NCBI GenBank assembly: GCA_951640165.1 | Contig: OX621250.1 | Span: forward strand, 4,464,001-4,528,000 | Direction of reading: 5' to 3' | DNA length: 64,000 nt | Source of the DNA: Pseudoips prasinana | Lineage: Eukaryota > Arthropoda > Insecta > Lepidoptera > Nolidae | Shown: positions 1 to 10,734 of the stretch, piece by piece | Layout: each line of letters starts with the position of its first letter | How positions within the stretch are numbered: position 1 is the first letter of the stretch | Notes under the pieces: model-generated | Seen by the model: only the letters and a program-made list of their open reading frames with translations | Told to the model about the DNA's origin: nothing | Databases searched by the model: none | Translations under genes and position numbers: made by a program

Positions 1-139
1 CTCTCAGACTTCGGGCTGATACTGAGAAATTTCTTTTTATGGAAAAATCCCAAAATCACTTTTTTTTACCGACCCAGGATTTGAACCCAGGACCCCATGT
101 CTGCGGTTGAATACGCTACCGCTAGACCAACGAGGCAGT
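1..139 (-). repeat. SINE-A (tRNA-derived), copy cut by window edge
   Basis: Read on the - strand, this has a pol III A-box-like TTGGTCTAGCGGTAGCG and a B-box-like GGGTTCAAATCC, followed by a body ending AGCCCGAAGTCTGAGAG. The same head and body recur at 511, 3821, 15459, 19474 and 53205. The copy runs off the left edge of the window. Confidence 0.75.
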
Positions 140-510
140 CATAATATTAGTGTAGATACAAACGTAGATTGTGTTTATTTTTCTAGCCAACATTTCCACC
201 ATATGTTCGTGAACTACAAATAATTACTAAAACACAACAACATTTAGGCCGAATCCAAACTATTCGTGATATTATCAGGACTGGTTAAATAAACAATTCA
301 ATTTATACAAATAAAATGTTTACTATACTATCTCAATTAGTATAATGAGCAACACGGAGAAGCGCCTAGTATTTTACCTGCCATTTTTATTTTTCAGTAC
401 GTAGAATAGTAATCAAAATAGTAGGCGCTTCTACTTAAATAAAAAATAAAATAAAATATAATTTATTAGCAGTCCAGTTTTTACAAGTAGTTTACTTACA
501 TACATACATT

Positions 511-962
511 TGACTGCCTCGTTGGTCTAGCGGTAGCGTGTTCACCCACAGAGAACGAGGTCCTGGGTTCAAATCCCGGGTCAGGCCAAAAGTTATTTTG
601 GGACTTTTGTGTAAAACGAAAAATTTCTCAGCATCAGCCTACCTCGGAGAGGACGTAAATCCATCGGTCCTGTACCTGACCTCTTTCCGGTCGTGTCGCT
701 AGGCGACCCATCGGATCATGAGAGTGATGAAATAGAAAGTGCTCCCGTGTTTGCTCACTTGAGCTCAGTTGAGACTGGCCGCGTGGCCGAAATTCGGCTC
801 GGAGGACATTATTATCATTACATACATAGACTCACGCCTGTTTCCGAGAGGGGTAGGCAAAGACAACGGATTTCCATTTGTCACGAACTTTGCACACCTG
901 TATTGCCTCGTTTACTGTCATTATATTTTTCATATATGCTCGTCGGCTTAGGGTATTTCTGA
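511..962 (+). repeat. SINE-A, full-length copy
   Basis: A tRNA-like head has an A box (GGTCTAGCGGTAGCGTG) and a B box (GGTTCAAATCCC), followed by the SINE-A body with TCTTTCCGGTCGTGTCGCTA and CCATCGGATCATGAGAGTG. Open frames across it are chance readings of the repeat. It is close in sequence to the copy at 3821. Confidence 0.8.
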
Positions 963-1097
963 CCTGGCCAGGTGCTTTTGAACGAAAATATTCATATTAT
1001 TGGAACTAGTTTTAAAACTCCCTCTATGTCCATTACCATAACGTGGGTACTTTGAAAACTTCTACACAACAAAAAACAAACGAGTAATTTTTTTAAG

Positions 1098-1291
1098 ACG
1101 ACGCCCGTACTAGGGAATCTATCCTTGTGTCGCGAGGTACTTTACAAACATATAATAGACGGACACAAATCACATCCAGACTCAGAACAACTTTTTATGG
1201 GTCACAAAAATAGTTATCCGGGGCGGGAATCGAACCCGAGACACGAAGCGGCGAGGCGTCTATCTTAGCCACTGCGCCACATGTCTAGTCA
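1098..1291 (-). repeat. SINE-E (tRNA-derived)
   Basis: On the - strand it starts with a tRNA-like head (ACATGTGGCGCAGTGGC...GGGTTCGATTCCCGC) and ends with a tail shared with 43017-43171 and 51141-51282. It sits inside the left copy of the 1-kb duplication and is absent from the right copy, so it inserted after the duplication. Confidence 0.7.
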
Positions 1292-1456
1292 AATAAAAGC
1301 CTTATTTACTTTATTAATCAGCTCTTCTTCTTAAAGAGGCATGTCCCAGGGAATTGGTTTAACTGTCTTGGATACCGCAACGAATTCTCTCGATCGAAAT
1401 GAAATGATATGAAAATTTTAAAAAAAAAACTTGTGTGTACTTATGTACACGCGTTA

Positions 1457-1697
1457 GAAGTTATACTTCTTAATATATAACTTGAACATAGTTATCAATT
1501 TTCATACCACCTAGAACTAACGTCATGCTGTTATTTTAACGATGCGCGCACACGATGCGCGCGCATCGTAAAAATTCACTCTCATACCACCTAGAACTAA
1601 CTTCATGCTGTTAAAGTTTTTGGTTCGGTGTGCGCGCGCATCGTAAAAATTCACTCTCATCATTTTTCTCCATCGCGCCAAAAGAAGTATAACTTCA
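1457..1697. mobile_element. Short MITE with 15-bp terminal inverted repeats
   Basis: The ends are GAAGTTATACTTCTT (1457-1471) and its exact reverse complement (1683-1697). Inside is a duplication of about 80 bp: CATACCACCTAGAACTAAC occurs at about 1503 and 1584, each followed by a GC-rich CGCGCATCGT motif. No open frame is seen. The superfamily is not assigned. Confidence 0.6.
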
Positions 1698-1799
1698 AAA
1701 ATATTGTACCCGGATTACGGATACTACGACTAGATACTCGTACTACGGATTCTAAAGACGGGCATCTTTAAAATCCGTGTAATTTTGGAGTGGAGCGGG

Positions 1800-2508
1800 T
1801 ATATACTGTTTTTAAATAAATAAAATAAATAAATAAAAAAGGTTTTTATTCACGTAGACTTTAAAAAAGCGCTTGTAAATAGTCAGAACATGTTTGTAGT
1901 AATATAGTTGTATACATTAGATATTATTTCTAGTAACATAGATATTTAGGTACATCTTGTATGAAAACATTTATAAAATTTATTTTATTACAGAAATGAT
2001 ATTTAGCTAGCTCGTATCAAGTTATTGTCAAGAGATTATGTTTAATTATCTAGTTTAAGTCTAATATTTTTACTACATATTGTCAATGGTTGTGTCTATA
2101 TTAAAGGTATTATTATTATGACGGACCTTGTGTTAATAACGACGGTCGCGCTTTAATGCTACTACCGGATCCAATGCGCCCCAACTGAGAAGACCCAGCG
2201 AAACAAACTCAGTGGGTTCATCTACTACCGGTTTCAACACGACCCAGTTGAGACGGTCCGGCGAAACATACTCAAGCGGGCATGAACACGGGATTTGGTC
2301 CAATTAGAGTAATTATTTAATAGGCAAACACAATATATGCTCGATCGGTTGTCTGAATGCTAATTATTTTAGATTATATTTAGGTATACAAAAGAAAAAC
2401 TTCGAAACAATAACATTATTCATTTTGAGACAGAGTCAATAATTTTAAATTAAGTATATGATAGCAATCATTTACAGATAGTTCACGTAACACAGCAGAT
2501 CAGTCATG
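1800..2508 (-). mobile_element. LINE-A 3' UTR, inverted part of a rearranged copy
   Basis: Read on the - strand, this matches the LINE-A 3' UTR at 33433-34120, ending in AAGTCTACGTGAATAAAAACC and an A/T-rich tail. It is directly joined at about 2509 to an upstream part of the same LINE in the opposite orientation. That is the layout expected from 5' inversion (twin priming) during LINE insertion. Confidence 0.75.
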
Positions 2509-2757
2509 TTACAATGATTAGTATATTTCGCGTCCTTCCTTAGCAATATGTCCTATGGCATTCTGCTGTGGGGTTCGTCAGCTTACATTAGTTCTATTTT
2601 CATATTACAAAAAAAAGCAGTCAGAGCCATTTATCGGTTAGGTAGTCGCGTTTCTTTGCTAACTTGGTTTAAAGAAGTAAATATACTTACGGTGCCATCT
2701 GAGTATATATATCAGAATATATTGTATGTTAGAAAAAATATTGATAATAAAGTATAG
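2509..2757 (+). pseudogene. LINE-A reverse transcriptase fragment (5'-inverted segment)
   Basis: The translation SYGILLWGSSAYISSIFILQ with LGSRVSLLTWFKEVNILTVP matches the C-terminal part of the LINE-A RT at 32930-33110 and 60820-60990. It lies opposite in orientation to the adjoining 3' UTR. The frame stops at a stop codon just before the inserted dispersed repeat at 2763, and LINE sequence resumes at 3371. Confidence 0.75.
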
Positions 2758-2762
2758 AATAA

Positions 2763-3370
2763 AACCGGCCAAGTGCGAGTAGGACTCGCCCATGAAGGGT
2801 TCCGTAGCAGCAAGTATTTCAGTTGATTAAATGAAAGCAAATTGTGGTTTACGTTTTATGAAAAACTACTTGCTAGATCTCGTTCTAACCAATTTTCGTT
2901 GTTAGTTTGCATGGTAATGTTCATCATATATTTTTTTTACTTTTATCATTCTCTTATTTTAGAAGTTACCGGAGGCGGGGGGGGGGGGGGGGACACTCAT
3001 TTTATTTTACCACTGTGGAAGTGTCTCTCGCAAACTATTCAGTTTAGAAATAAATTATATTAAAAACCTCAATATCATTTTTGAAGACCTATCCATAGAC
3101 ACCCCATATGTATGGCTACGATGAAAAAAAAATTGTTGAGATTCAGTTTTATGTATGGGGACGCCCCAAAATTATTGTTTTTTTTTTCTATTTTTGTGTA
3201 AAAATCTTAATGCGGTTCACCGAATACATCTACTTACCAAGTTTCAACAGTACAGCTCTTATAGTTTCGGAAAAAGTGGCTGTGACATACGGATGGACAG
3301 ACAGACAGACAGACATGACGAATCTATAAGGGTTCCTTTTTTTGCCATTTGGCTACGGAACACTAAAAAG
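2763..3370 (+). repeat. Dispersed repeat R1 (CCGGCCAAGTGCGAG...GGCTACGGAAC)
   Basis: It starts CCGGCCAAGTGCGAGTAGG, has GAAGGGTTCCGTAGCAGCAAG near the start, and ends AAGGGTTCC...GGCTACGGAACACT, so its ends carry inverted GGGTTCCGTA-type motifs. It contains a long G run at about 2975-2992 and a short CAGACAGA run. It splits a LINE-A fragment in two. Other copies lie at 16549, 20352 and 47196, with a distant relative at 17461. The TE class is not assigned. Confidence 0.75.
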
Positions 3371-3522
3371 TGAACTGCATAAATAATAGGAATAAAGACA
3401 AACTTGCCATGCCAGGATTTAGAGTAAGCAAAACGAATAAATCAATTTACGAAATTGCATTAGGTTTTATAACAAGCTTCCTACTCATATTACTGATCAG
3501 CCTGACACAAGTTTCAAGACAC
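3371..3522 (+). pseudogene. LINE-A ORF2 C-terminal fragment
   Basis: This continues the LINE fragment interrupted by repeat R1. The motifs FRVSKTNKS and ITSFLLILLI correspond to FRVSKTNKSFLGNCIRFYNK at 33196. The gap between the two halves is exactly the R1 repeat. Confidence 0.65.
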
Positions 3523-3700
3523 TTATTTTTATTTTTTTTATATATCAGTGGGCGACAAGGGAGCAGGTGGGTCACCTGATGGTAAGTGATCACCGCCGCC
3601 CATGGACACTCGCGACACCAGAGGAGTCGCGAGTGCGTTGCCGGCCTTTTAAAGTCAGCAAACAAGTGTTGCTGACCCTTCCCCTATTATCCTATCTCAA
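3523..3700 (+). repeat. Dispersed repeat R2, 5' part
   Basis: It has the blocks GGGCGACAAGGGAGCAGG, GGTCACCTGATGGTAAGTG and GTCAGCAAACAAGTGTTGCT. These match longer copies at 20957-21262 and 36083-36390. This copy lacks the right part of the family. Confidence 0.65.
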
Positions 3701-3718
3701 TAGTTTCTCGTTAATAGT

Positions 3719-4683
3719 AAAATGAGCAACACGGAGAAGCGCCTATTATTTTATCTGCCATTCTTAATTTTCATTACGTAGAATAGTGATAAAAATAGTA
3801 GGCGCTACATACATACATATGACTGCCTCGTTGCTCTAGCGGTAGCGTGTTCACCCACAGAGAACGAGGTCCTGGGTTCAAATCCCGGATCAGGCCAAAA
3901 GTTATTTTGGGACTTTTGTGTAAAATGAAAAATTTCTCAGCATCAGCCTACCTCGGAGAGCACGTAAATCCATCGGTCCTGTACCTGACCTCTTTCCGGT
4001 CGTGTCGCTATGTGACCCATCGGATCATGAGAGTGATGGAATAGAAAGTGCTCCTGTATTTACTCACTTGAGCACTATAATATGTCCCGCGCAGATGGCT
4101 AATCTCTGTTGAGACTGTCCGCCGTGGCCGAAATTCGGCTCGGAGGACATTATTATCACTACGTACATAGACTCACGCCTGTTTCCCAGAGGGGTAGGCA
4201 GAGAAAACGGATTTCGAATTGTCACGAACTTTGCACACCTCATTTGCCTCGTTTACTGTCATTATATTCTTCATACATGCTCGCCGGTTTAGGGTACTTC
4301 TGACCTGACCAGGTGCTTTTGAACGAAAATATTCATATTATTGGAACTGGTTTAAAAATTACCATAACTTACCTACGTCTAATTACGTACTTTGAAAACT
4401 TCTACACAACAAAAAAACAAACTCTTAAATAAAAGCCTTATTTACTTTATTAATTCGCTCGTTCCAAGATCACTCTATCAAGAGCTGGACTTGTAAATGT
4501 TGTGGTCTAGCTTACTACTCTCTGAAAGATGTAACATAATCATTAGTTAAATGGGTTCAGAGCCCATAGGATATTTGACCCTCCTTGCTACATGGCACAA
4601 AATTAAAGAGGCATGTCCCAGGGAATTGGTTTAACTGTCTTGGATCCCGCAACGAATTCTCTGGATCGAAATGATATGACAAT
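3719..4683 (+). repeat. Right copy of the ~1-kb direct duplication
   Basis: The blocks run in the same order as at 341-1420. There is extra unique sequence at about 4455-4600 just before the GGCATGTCCCAGGGAATTGG block. The Jockey LINE at 4684 is inserted at its right end, and the 12-bp target duplication shows that this sequence was the target. Confidence 0.6.
3821..4310 (+). repeat. SINE-A inside the right duplication copy
   Basis: It has the same tRNA-like head and body as 511-962, plus about 30 bp (ATAATATGTCCCGCGCAGAT) that is missing from the left copy. No coding sequence is seen. Confidence 0.75.
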
Positions 4684-5357
4684 TTTTTTTTGGTTTCTCT
4701 ATTTACTACAATCAGTCTCCTTTATGGGACGTTCAGCAGTATGTTGGTTGGTGCTATCGCTGGGGAGCTCGGTATGTGACCTGTGTCACATCCTCATTGT
4801 TAAAACAGTAGCTGTGTTTACTGTGATTGAATTTTACGTTTCAGTCGTCGTGTTTTGTTGAGATTTGCCATGAGAGGCCGGGCCAGAGTATATGGGTGTC
4901 GTTCGATGCGCTCTTTATAGTTTCTGGTAAAGCGTACAATTTCTTGTTTTACAGTGGGCATGCGTAGATCACGGTGTAGTAATTCGTTGGGTACGAACCA
5001 GGGGGCATTGGTTATCATGCGTAGTGCTTTATTTTGATACCTTTGTATGATTTCAATGTTTGAATGGGATGCAGTACCCCACAGGTGGATACCATACGTC
5101 CAGACGGGCTTCAGTATTGCCTTGTAGAGAAGTATTTTGTTTTCGAGAGACAGTTGAGACTTACGACCAATGAGCCAGTAAAGTTTTCGCGTTTGGATGC
5201 CAAGTTGCTTTCTCTTAGTGAAAATATGTTTTTTCCAGGTAAGTCTTTTGTCTAAGTACCTACCAAGATATCTCACATGATCTGCCTGTGGTACCGCAAT
5301 GTTGTTAAGTGTGACTGGAGGACAGGAGTCTCTCCTTTAGGTGAATGTTACGTTGAC
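4684..5357 (-). mobile_element. 5'-truncated Jockey-type LINE with 12-bp target duplication
   Basis: An open frame (5276-4818) encodes the end of a reverse transcriptase: RYLGRYLDKRLTWKKHIFTK, TYGIHLWGTASHSNIEI and NAPWFVPNELLHRDLRMPTV. This C-terminal region is typical of Jockey-clade ORF2. The frame continues upstream (CPPVTLNN, VPQADH) past an in-frame TAA. The 3' end has an A tract on the - strand next to 4684. TGATATGACAAT flanks the element at 4672-4683 and 5358-5369, a clean target-site duplication. It is dead because of truncation. Confidence 0.85.
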
Positions 5358-5440
5358 TGATATGACAATATGAATAATATTTATTATTTATTCAATACAA
5401 TACACAAGGACATAAATAAGAAATACAAATCAAACCAAAT

Positions 5441-5645
5441 TACGTCTACTTCTGGACAAAAGCCTCCACAAAGAATGGGGGGGTTGTGATATAATCGTCA
5501 CGGTTGGCAGACGGGTTGGCGATCGCAGTTTGATGGTCATAATACTTCACCGAAAAACGCTGGTGCCTGTTTTCCCATCGTACCGAGGTACAATTCTACG
5601 ACCCCCTCGGAATGAGATGACGTGATGATATTTTTCGCAGTCACC
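5441..5645 (-). repeat. SINE-B with an RTE-like 3' end
   Basis: Read on the - strand, it ends in the TTTTGTCCAGAAGTAGACG-type tail that resembles the 3' end of the RTE LINEs in the window. The core block GGCAGACGGGTTGGCGATCG is shared with 34653, 57178 and partial copies at 10735 and 56300. Confidence 0.6.
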
Positions 5646-5889
5646 ACACATTTCTACAAGATATTATACATACACATATTTTTGAAAACATAGCATGTTC
5701 TGCCGAAAGGTTCAGCATCTCAGCACTAGCTAGCAGTGTTACATGTAGCGCTGGTTTTCAGTTGCAACCCCAGGATGTCACGGACGAACGGGAAAAGAAC
5801 TAGTATAATACAAAAAAATTAATTGCACCTAATTCAAGTAATGGAATCAGGCGTCACTTTGCGGAAATCTATAACAATCAGAATATAAA

Positions 5890-6201
5890 ATCAATATGTA
5901 GTGTTAATTCCGCTAATTGTCAGTTTAATCATGCCGTGATGCAATTTGCACCGCCCACCCGCCCGCAAAAATGTGCGGTCTCAGTCTCCTTCGAGCACTA
6001 GACGAGTTAGCAGCCCTTAAGAATGGTCCGTGGAGGACTGAAACACGTGTTGGGTATCGTACTGGCCCATGTAATTTGCTTTTTTATATTGTCGTTCTTG
6101 CATGTGAACATTTTTTGCGGGCGGGAGGGCGGTGCAAATTGCATCCCGTCATGATTAAACTGACAATTAGCGGAATTAACGCTACATATTGATTTGTATT
6201 T
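5890..6201. mobile_element. Foldback element with ~85-bp inverted arms
   Basis: The arms at about 5890-5972 and 6115-6201 are near-perfect reverse complements. Each holds CGCTAATTGTCAGTTTAATC, ATGCAATTTGCACCGCCC and a GCCCGCAAAAAT block. The roughly 140-bp spacer holds no gene. A diverged arm recurs at about 36000-36080. It is probably a MITE; the superfamily is not assigned. Confidence 0.65.
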
Positions 6202-6582
6202 TGATTGCACCTAATTCATTTATATTATTATTTTAGAGTAAAATTGAAATAACTTTCTTAAACAACCAGTACCTATATTCAATACTCGCTCAAATTAACA
6301 CATATGTATGTCCATACTTCTTATTCCTTTAACTAAACCTTGCATTCTCAAGTAGCCTAACTATGAACCCAAGACCTTCCCGACCTTCAGTTACAAAATG
6401 AACATTAGCTTAACAAAACAGTAATTAGGTAGATCATTAGGCTTTGATCTTAGCGAATAACAGTAATTAAGAACAGCTAAACTCGAAGGCGACCCAGATA
6501 TAGGCCGCAAGCGAGATATAAAACAGATTACGGTAGTTGGTCTTATGATTCTATAATCTGTGCCTACATTGTTGCCGTAATG
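6202..6582. other. No feature seen
   Basis: This is AT-rich sequence without a recognisable repeat or gene. The 68-residue reading on the - strand has no recognisable motif. Confidence 0.4.
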
Positions 6583-6719
6583 TACAGACGCCAGCACATC
6601 AAGCTACCCCAATCTGTCAAATTTCCCCAATGGAAAGGGAACTTTTAGCTTATGTGATAAAGTTGAAAATTTATAAAAGAAATTTGACAGATTGGAGTAG
6701 CTTAATGTGCTGGCGTTTA
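6583..6719 (+). mobile_element. MITE-G copy 1 (hairpin MITE)
   Basis: The inverted ends contain GACGCCAGCACATC, AAGCTACCCCAATCTG and TCAAATTTC. The asymmetric middle (GATAAAGTTGAAAAT) defines orientation. Five copies occur in the window (6583, 10511, 26067, 52330, 58756), usually bordered by GTAC or TA. This fits a small Tc1/mariner-type MITE, though the TA target site is only inferred. Confidence 0.75.
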
Positions 6720-6741
6720 AACATTTTGCTGCTATATAATA

Positions 6742-7245
6742 GGTCGGGGAAAAAGTGTCTTCGCATTTTTTAAGTAATTTTAAAATATTTTTAATATAAG
6801 TATGTAGTTAATTTACATTTAACTAAAGTATGTAGGTACCATTTTGTTCGATAACTTTTTGCCATCTTGTAGGTAGGGGCATGATCCCATTGCTATAGAA
6901 ATTTTGTGACTTCTGATCAAAATACCGCGACAAGTGGTTTTGGCAGTCCTCTCGTGATGTTAACCTGACACTGTCAAAAAAATACTGAAAAGACCAAAAC
7001 AGGTGGAAAGCTGAAGGTGCAAGGTCAGGACTATACGGCGCGGCGGATGCATTAACACCTCCCAGCCAAACTCTCTTAATTTTTGCAGAGTGGCTATAAA
7101 TATGTGTGGTCTAGCGTTATCATGATGAAAAACCACACCCCTTCTGTTGATTAATTGCGGCCCCTTTCTCTCAACTTCTTGCTTTAATCTCATCAGTTGT
7201 TCGCAGTAGACAGACCCCTCTGCGAAACAGGCGTGAGTCTATGTA
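6742..7245 (-). pseudogene. Mariner relic (3' part)
   Basis: The left end reads TA then GGTCGGGGAAAAAGTGTCTT, which looks like a mariner terminal repeat. The - strand frame at 7193-6960 encodes LINRRGVVFHHDNARPH and LREFGWEVLMHPP, the second catalytic aspartate region of a mariner DD34D transposase. The SPDLAP motif that should follow is destroyed by a frameshift. The first catalytic region and the 5' end are missing. Confidence 0.75.
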
Positions 7246-8040
7246 TATATGTATTTGTTATCCACCCCTAACTTAATCATAAAAAAATAAATTTGTTTTT
7301 ATGACTAGTATGTGTCCATATTTAGAACCATAATTAAAACCTATTGTTGATGATACCCAAACTTATTTCAACAACTCTTACTATTGGCGCTGTCTACGTG
7401 TCCATTAGCTCAGTATCGGACAAACCCACATAATGAGCTTAAGATGCTGTGAGAGCCACTCAAGAAATTTTATGTCCCAGTGCCAGTCGGTTCTTTAAAT
7501 CTGTTTCTAGACTGTTTTTATCTCATCGCTTCCTTGTTGTTCACTCTCGTAACGCAGATTGCTAGATGTATCTTCTACATTTTTCTTATCTGTATTGCAC
7601 TTTAGCTATAGCACATGTGAACACTAAACTATGAAATTTACATCACTTTAACATAAGTAAGTACACCAATTCTAATGACATTATTTATTTATTTTTCTTC
7701 CATCATTTATATACTCACTTACACTGACAGACAAATTAAAATGCACAAACCCCGCAGTGACTTTTAACATTGACATGAAAGTTGCAGTTCAGAAACGTAT
7801 AAGGGCAAAGCAGGTGACGCTTATTTGAATAATCGATTGTAAGCATTTGTTATTTTTATTTGTTGTTCTTAATTATTTTAATTTTTATTGATCTATATTT
7901 TATTAAATTTATAATAATAATCGAATGTATCCATTGTTTAGAATATTTTATCAATTAACGAATTTTTTATTGTATCTAGTTCTACTAATTCTGTCTGTTA
8001 TGATTATGTTATTTTGTCTGTTATGATGTACTGTTGTCTG
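7246..8040. other. No feature seen
   Basis: AT-rich sequence with no coding frame, no tRNA-like block and no repeat shared with the rest of the window that I could find. Confidence 0.4.
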
Positions 8041-8230
8041 TTTGTGTTACTCTTTTCACAAACCATTATAATAATATACTGCCCCTATCGGAAGATCAGC
8101 ACTGCAGAAATGTGGTACTAGCTGAGATAGGGCCATTTTTCATGCCAGTATGGGATTTATTTCAAACCAAAAATATACTAACTAAAATTATTGTACATTT
8201 TCTGTATATCATATGAAAAAAAAGATTTTT
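8041..8230 (+). mobile_element. Probable LINE 3' UTR fragment
   Basis: CTATCGGAAGATCAGCACTG followed by GCTGAGATAGGGCCATTTTT matches, in reverse orientation, the 3' UTR of the Jockey fragment at 36961-37140. A related block occurs at about 26925-26980. No coding part remains. Confidence 0.45.
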
Positions 8231-8324
8231 ATTATTATTATGATAATCATGGCTAAAAATATTGACTTGACGTTTTAACACGGCAAACCATCCAGCCAAG
8301 ATGTAGTAAATTATATCTAAAACT

Positions 8325-9117
8325 AAAAAGGAGACGGGGATTTCTGGGCCTAACTGTAATAAGTTGAGATATGGTTTAAAAAAAGCGTTATATTTTTCTA
8401 TTTCGAACTGTAAAAAATTGACCCAATTTACAATCTAGAAATCGAGAAATCTAAAAATAAGTTTTAGTCACGAATTAAATTGGTTGTTGATGACTATAAT
8501 CGATTAACGTTAATAAGTTCAAACAATGTAATATAAAAACTCTTGCACCAGACACCAGATAACCGATTTAATCATAATAATTATTAAATACATTAACATA
8601 ATGTCAACAGTAAAAAATAAAATATCAACAAAATAAATAGAAATCATAATATCGGTTATCGTCCAAATCGATTTATTAGTTATTGGCAACTATATTTTTA
8701 ATCTATGCTGACAGTGAATGGTGACAGATTTTGAATCCTAATCTATGATTTCTCGTTTCTCGTATCGTTTAGTGCGTGTGTGATTTGAGTATTTTTTATT
8801 GTTTTGTTTATATATGCCTCAATAACTGCATTCTCTCTACGGACTTCTGATATTGCTTAACGTGTACGACTTTCGCTAACATACTGGACACGGATTACTA
8901 TTAAATAGCAATCACCCTTAAAAATCAGCAGTTTAGTGTAGGTTGGTACATAATACTCTCTATTAAGTACTAAATCTTTTATAACTCTGCTCACAGATTG
9001 AAAAAATCCATGGAATTTGTAGTTATTGGCTTATAATTTATAGACCCATTAATTGACACCGTTTTTATCTTTTTACATCCGAGCCCAATATTGTATGAAC
9101 ACGTATCCGTCTCCTTT
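8325..9117. mobile_element. Possible non-autonomous DNA element, low confidence
   Basis: AAAAGGAGACGGGGAT near 8325 and the approximate reverse complement of it near 9104-9117 could be short imperfect terminal repeats. The interior is AT-rich with no open frame. I cannot exclude chance. Confidence 0.25.
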
Positions 9118-9189
9118 CTATAATTATACTTATAAATTAATTTAAAGTTTAAAATTTAAATTTAATTAAACTTAAAAATATCTACATAT

Positions 9190-9430
9190 AAATATAGCTT
9201 GCTTGACAATAACTTAATACAAGCTAGCTAAATAACTAAATAACTAAATCATAATAATCATAAATTTAATGTTATCCTTATCTAAATGTTTTCATACAAT
9301 CCTTGTGTAATATCTAATATGTACCTAGAAATAATTATGTATACTTAACTATATAACTGCAAACATTTTCTGAGTATTTACAAGCGCTTTTTTAAAGACT
9401 ACGTGGAAAATCCTTTTTTTCACTTTTCTT
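9190..9430 (+). mobile_element. LINE-A 3' end, old 5'-truncated copy
   Basis: It matches the end of the LINE-A 3' UTR: GACAATAACTTAATACAAGC, TTTACAAGCGCTTTTTTAAA and ACTACGTGG, then a T-rich tail. It is more diverged than the copy at 34000. Confidence 0.6.
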
Positions 9431-9465
9431 GCTTTACAAGCATTTACATTCATCAGTGCAGTCAA

Positions 9466-9965
9466 TTGAAGAGTCAGTTGGCGTTGTTAGTAAATTCTTG
9501 CTTTTCAGGCCGCAGGTCGTGGGTTTGATTCCCACCCTGGGGCTCTACCGGCTAAGTCGCCGAACATCGTTTTCGTGAATGGCGTTTAAATATATAAAGG
9601 TTAAAAATGACTTCATCAATCGTTAAATCGGCTTCCATGAGCACATGTGACGTCATAAATGGTCAGGAATCAATTGTCAACGTTGAATCCGATTTAAAGA
9701 TTGATTAAGTAATTTTTAACTTATATTTATTTGAACGCCATTCACGAAAACGATGTTCGGCGACTTAGCAGGTAGAGCCTCAGGACAGTATTTGTGTGCA
9801 TGAACATGTCTGTTTGTCCTGAGTCTGGGTGTAATTGTCTATATAAGTATGTATTTACAAAAAAAAAACTATGCAATATATGTAGTATATCTGTTATCTG
9901 GTTTCCATAGTACAAGCTCTGCTTAGTTTGGGGTCAGATGGCTGTGTGCGAATAATGTCCCAGGA
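9466..9965 (+). repeat. SINE-D split by a foldback MITE
   Basis: The head has the B-box-like GTGGGTTTGATTCCCACCC. The body resumes after the MITE with GGACAGTATTTGTGTGCATG and ends with GGTTTCCATAGTACAAGCTC and AATAATGTCCCAGGATATTA. Comparison with 38455-38665 shows that removing 9540-9780 restores a continuous SINE. Confidence 0.75.
9540..9780. mobile_element. Foldback MITE-H inserted in SINE-D
   Basis: The ends are TGGGGCTCTACC and the reverse complement of TGAGGCTCTACC. The arms of about 110 bp share CTAAGTCGCCGAACATCG, TTTTCGTGAATGGCG and AATCAAT blocks. Two tandem relatives lie at 39586-40025. The centre contains CACATGTGACGTCATAAATG, which is conserved in all three copies. Confidence 0.75.
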
Positions 9966-10424
9966 TATTATCATTATATGGTTCAAAGTTTTCGTTACGC
10001 TATCACTCACACTTTGTCTTATGGCAATAATATTATACAAAATATGATATGACAATAATAATATCCCAATTTAAAGTGAGGGCAGGGTCCTCAATTCCCT
10101 CATTGTCTTTATTTAGGCACTAAACTTCCAACGACCAAAATGGAGGTACAAAATCTGCTTTACATACACAAATAAATATTATACAGTCCTACCGAATTTA
10201 AATTGGAGAGGTTTTGTATTCCAAAATACGTGCTGTGTCTCTCGGCGCTTTTGACGCGACAGTACGATTACATCACAGGGACTGGCCGATCTGATATACT
10301 TAACGATTTTGATATATTTCTTTCATTTAAATATTTATTTTTATGTTAGCATATTCCAAATTATATGCCGAGAATAATAAATTAAGACCTCGGACAGGAT
10401 TGGGACCCGTATTGTTTCAATAAA

Positions 10425-10490
10425 TAGACTGTCTTGTTGGTCTAATGGTAGCGTATTCAACCCCAGATACCAGTATCTGAAAGTCTGGAA
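10425..10490 (+). repeat. SINE-A head fragment
   Basis: GACTGTCTTGTTGGTCTAAT followed by GGTAGCGTATTCAACC matches only the tRNA-like head of SINE-A. The body is absent. Confidence 0.5.
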
Positions 10491-10510
10491 GTTGGTGGTG
10501 ACACACCCCC

Positions 10511-10657
10511 GTACCGCACCAGACGCCAGCACATCCAGCTACCCCAATCTGTCAATATTCTTTTATAGATTTTTAACTTTACCACATAAGCATAAGGTTC
10601 ACTTTCAATTGGGGAAATTTGACAGATTGGGGTATCGTGATGTGCTGGCGGCTGTAC
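10511..10657 (-). mobile_element. MITE-G copy 2
   Basis: It has the same inverted ends as the other copies, with the asymmetric middle in the opposite orientation. GTAC borders both ends. Confidence 0.75.
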
Positions 10658-10734
10658 ATCACTTCGGAGGTCGTGTCATGCTTAGCATATGCATTGGCAA
10701 TTGCAGAATGATACTCATTATTTACAGAAAAACC

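Larger units (their letters stand above)
341..1420 (+). repeat. Left copy of a ~1-kb diverged direct duplication
   Basis: This stretch shares ordered blocks with 3719-4683. Both begin with a block containing GAGCAACACGGAGAAGCGCC. Next come a SINE-A copy, the same post-SINE sequence (AACGAAAATATTCATATTAT) and a block containing GGCATGTCCCAGGGAATTGG. The left copy has an extra SINE-E inside it. It is either a local segmental duplication or two copies of a composite repeat; no coding sequence is seen. Confidence 0.6.

Noticed and set aside
511..590. tRNA gene candidates at this and similar sites (36470, 51141, 51283, 56889, 61487)
   Set aside because: A and B boxes are present but acceptor and anticodon stems do not form and each is joined to a SINE body, so these are SINE heads.
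2842..3063. 73-residue frame with a poly-Gly run
   Set aside because: It is the translation of the G homopolymer in repeat R1; other copies do not keep the frame.
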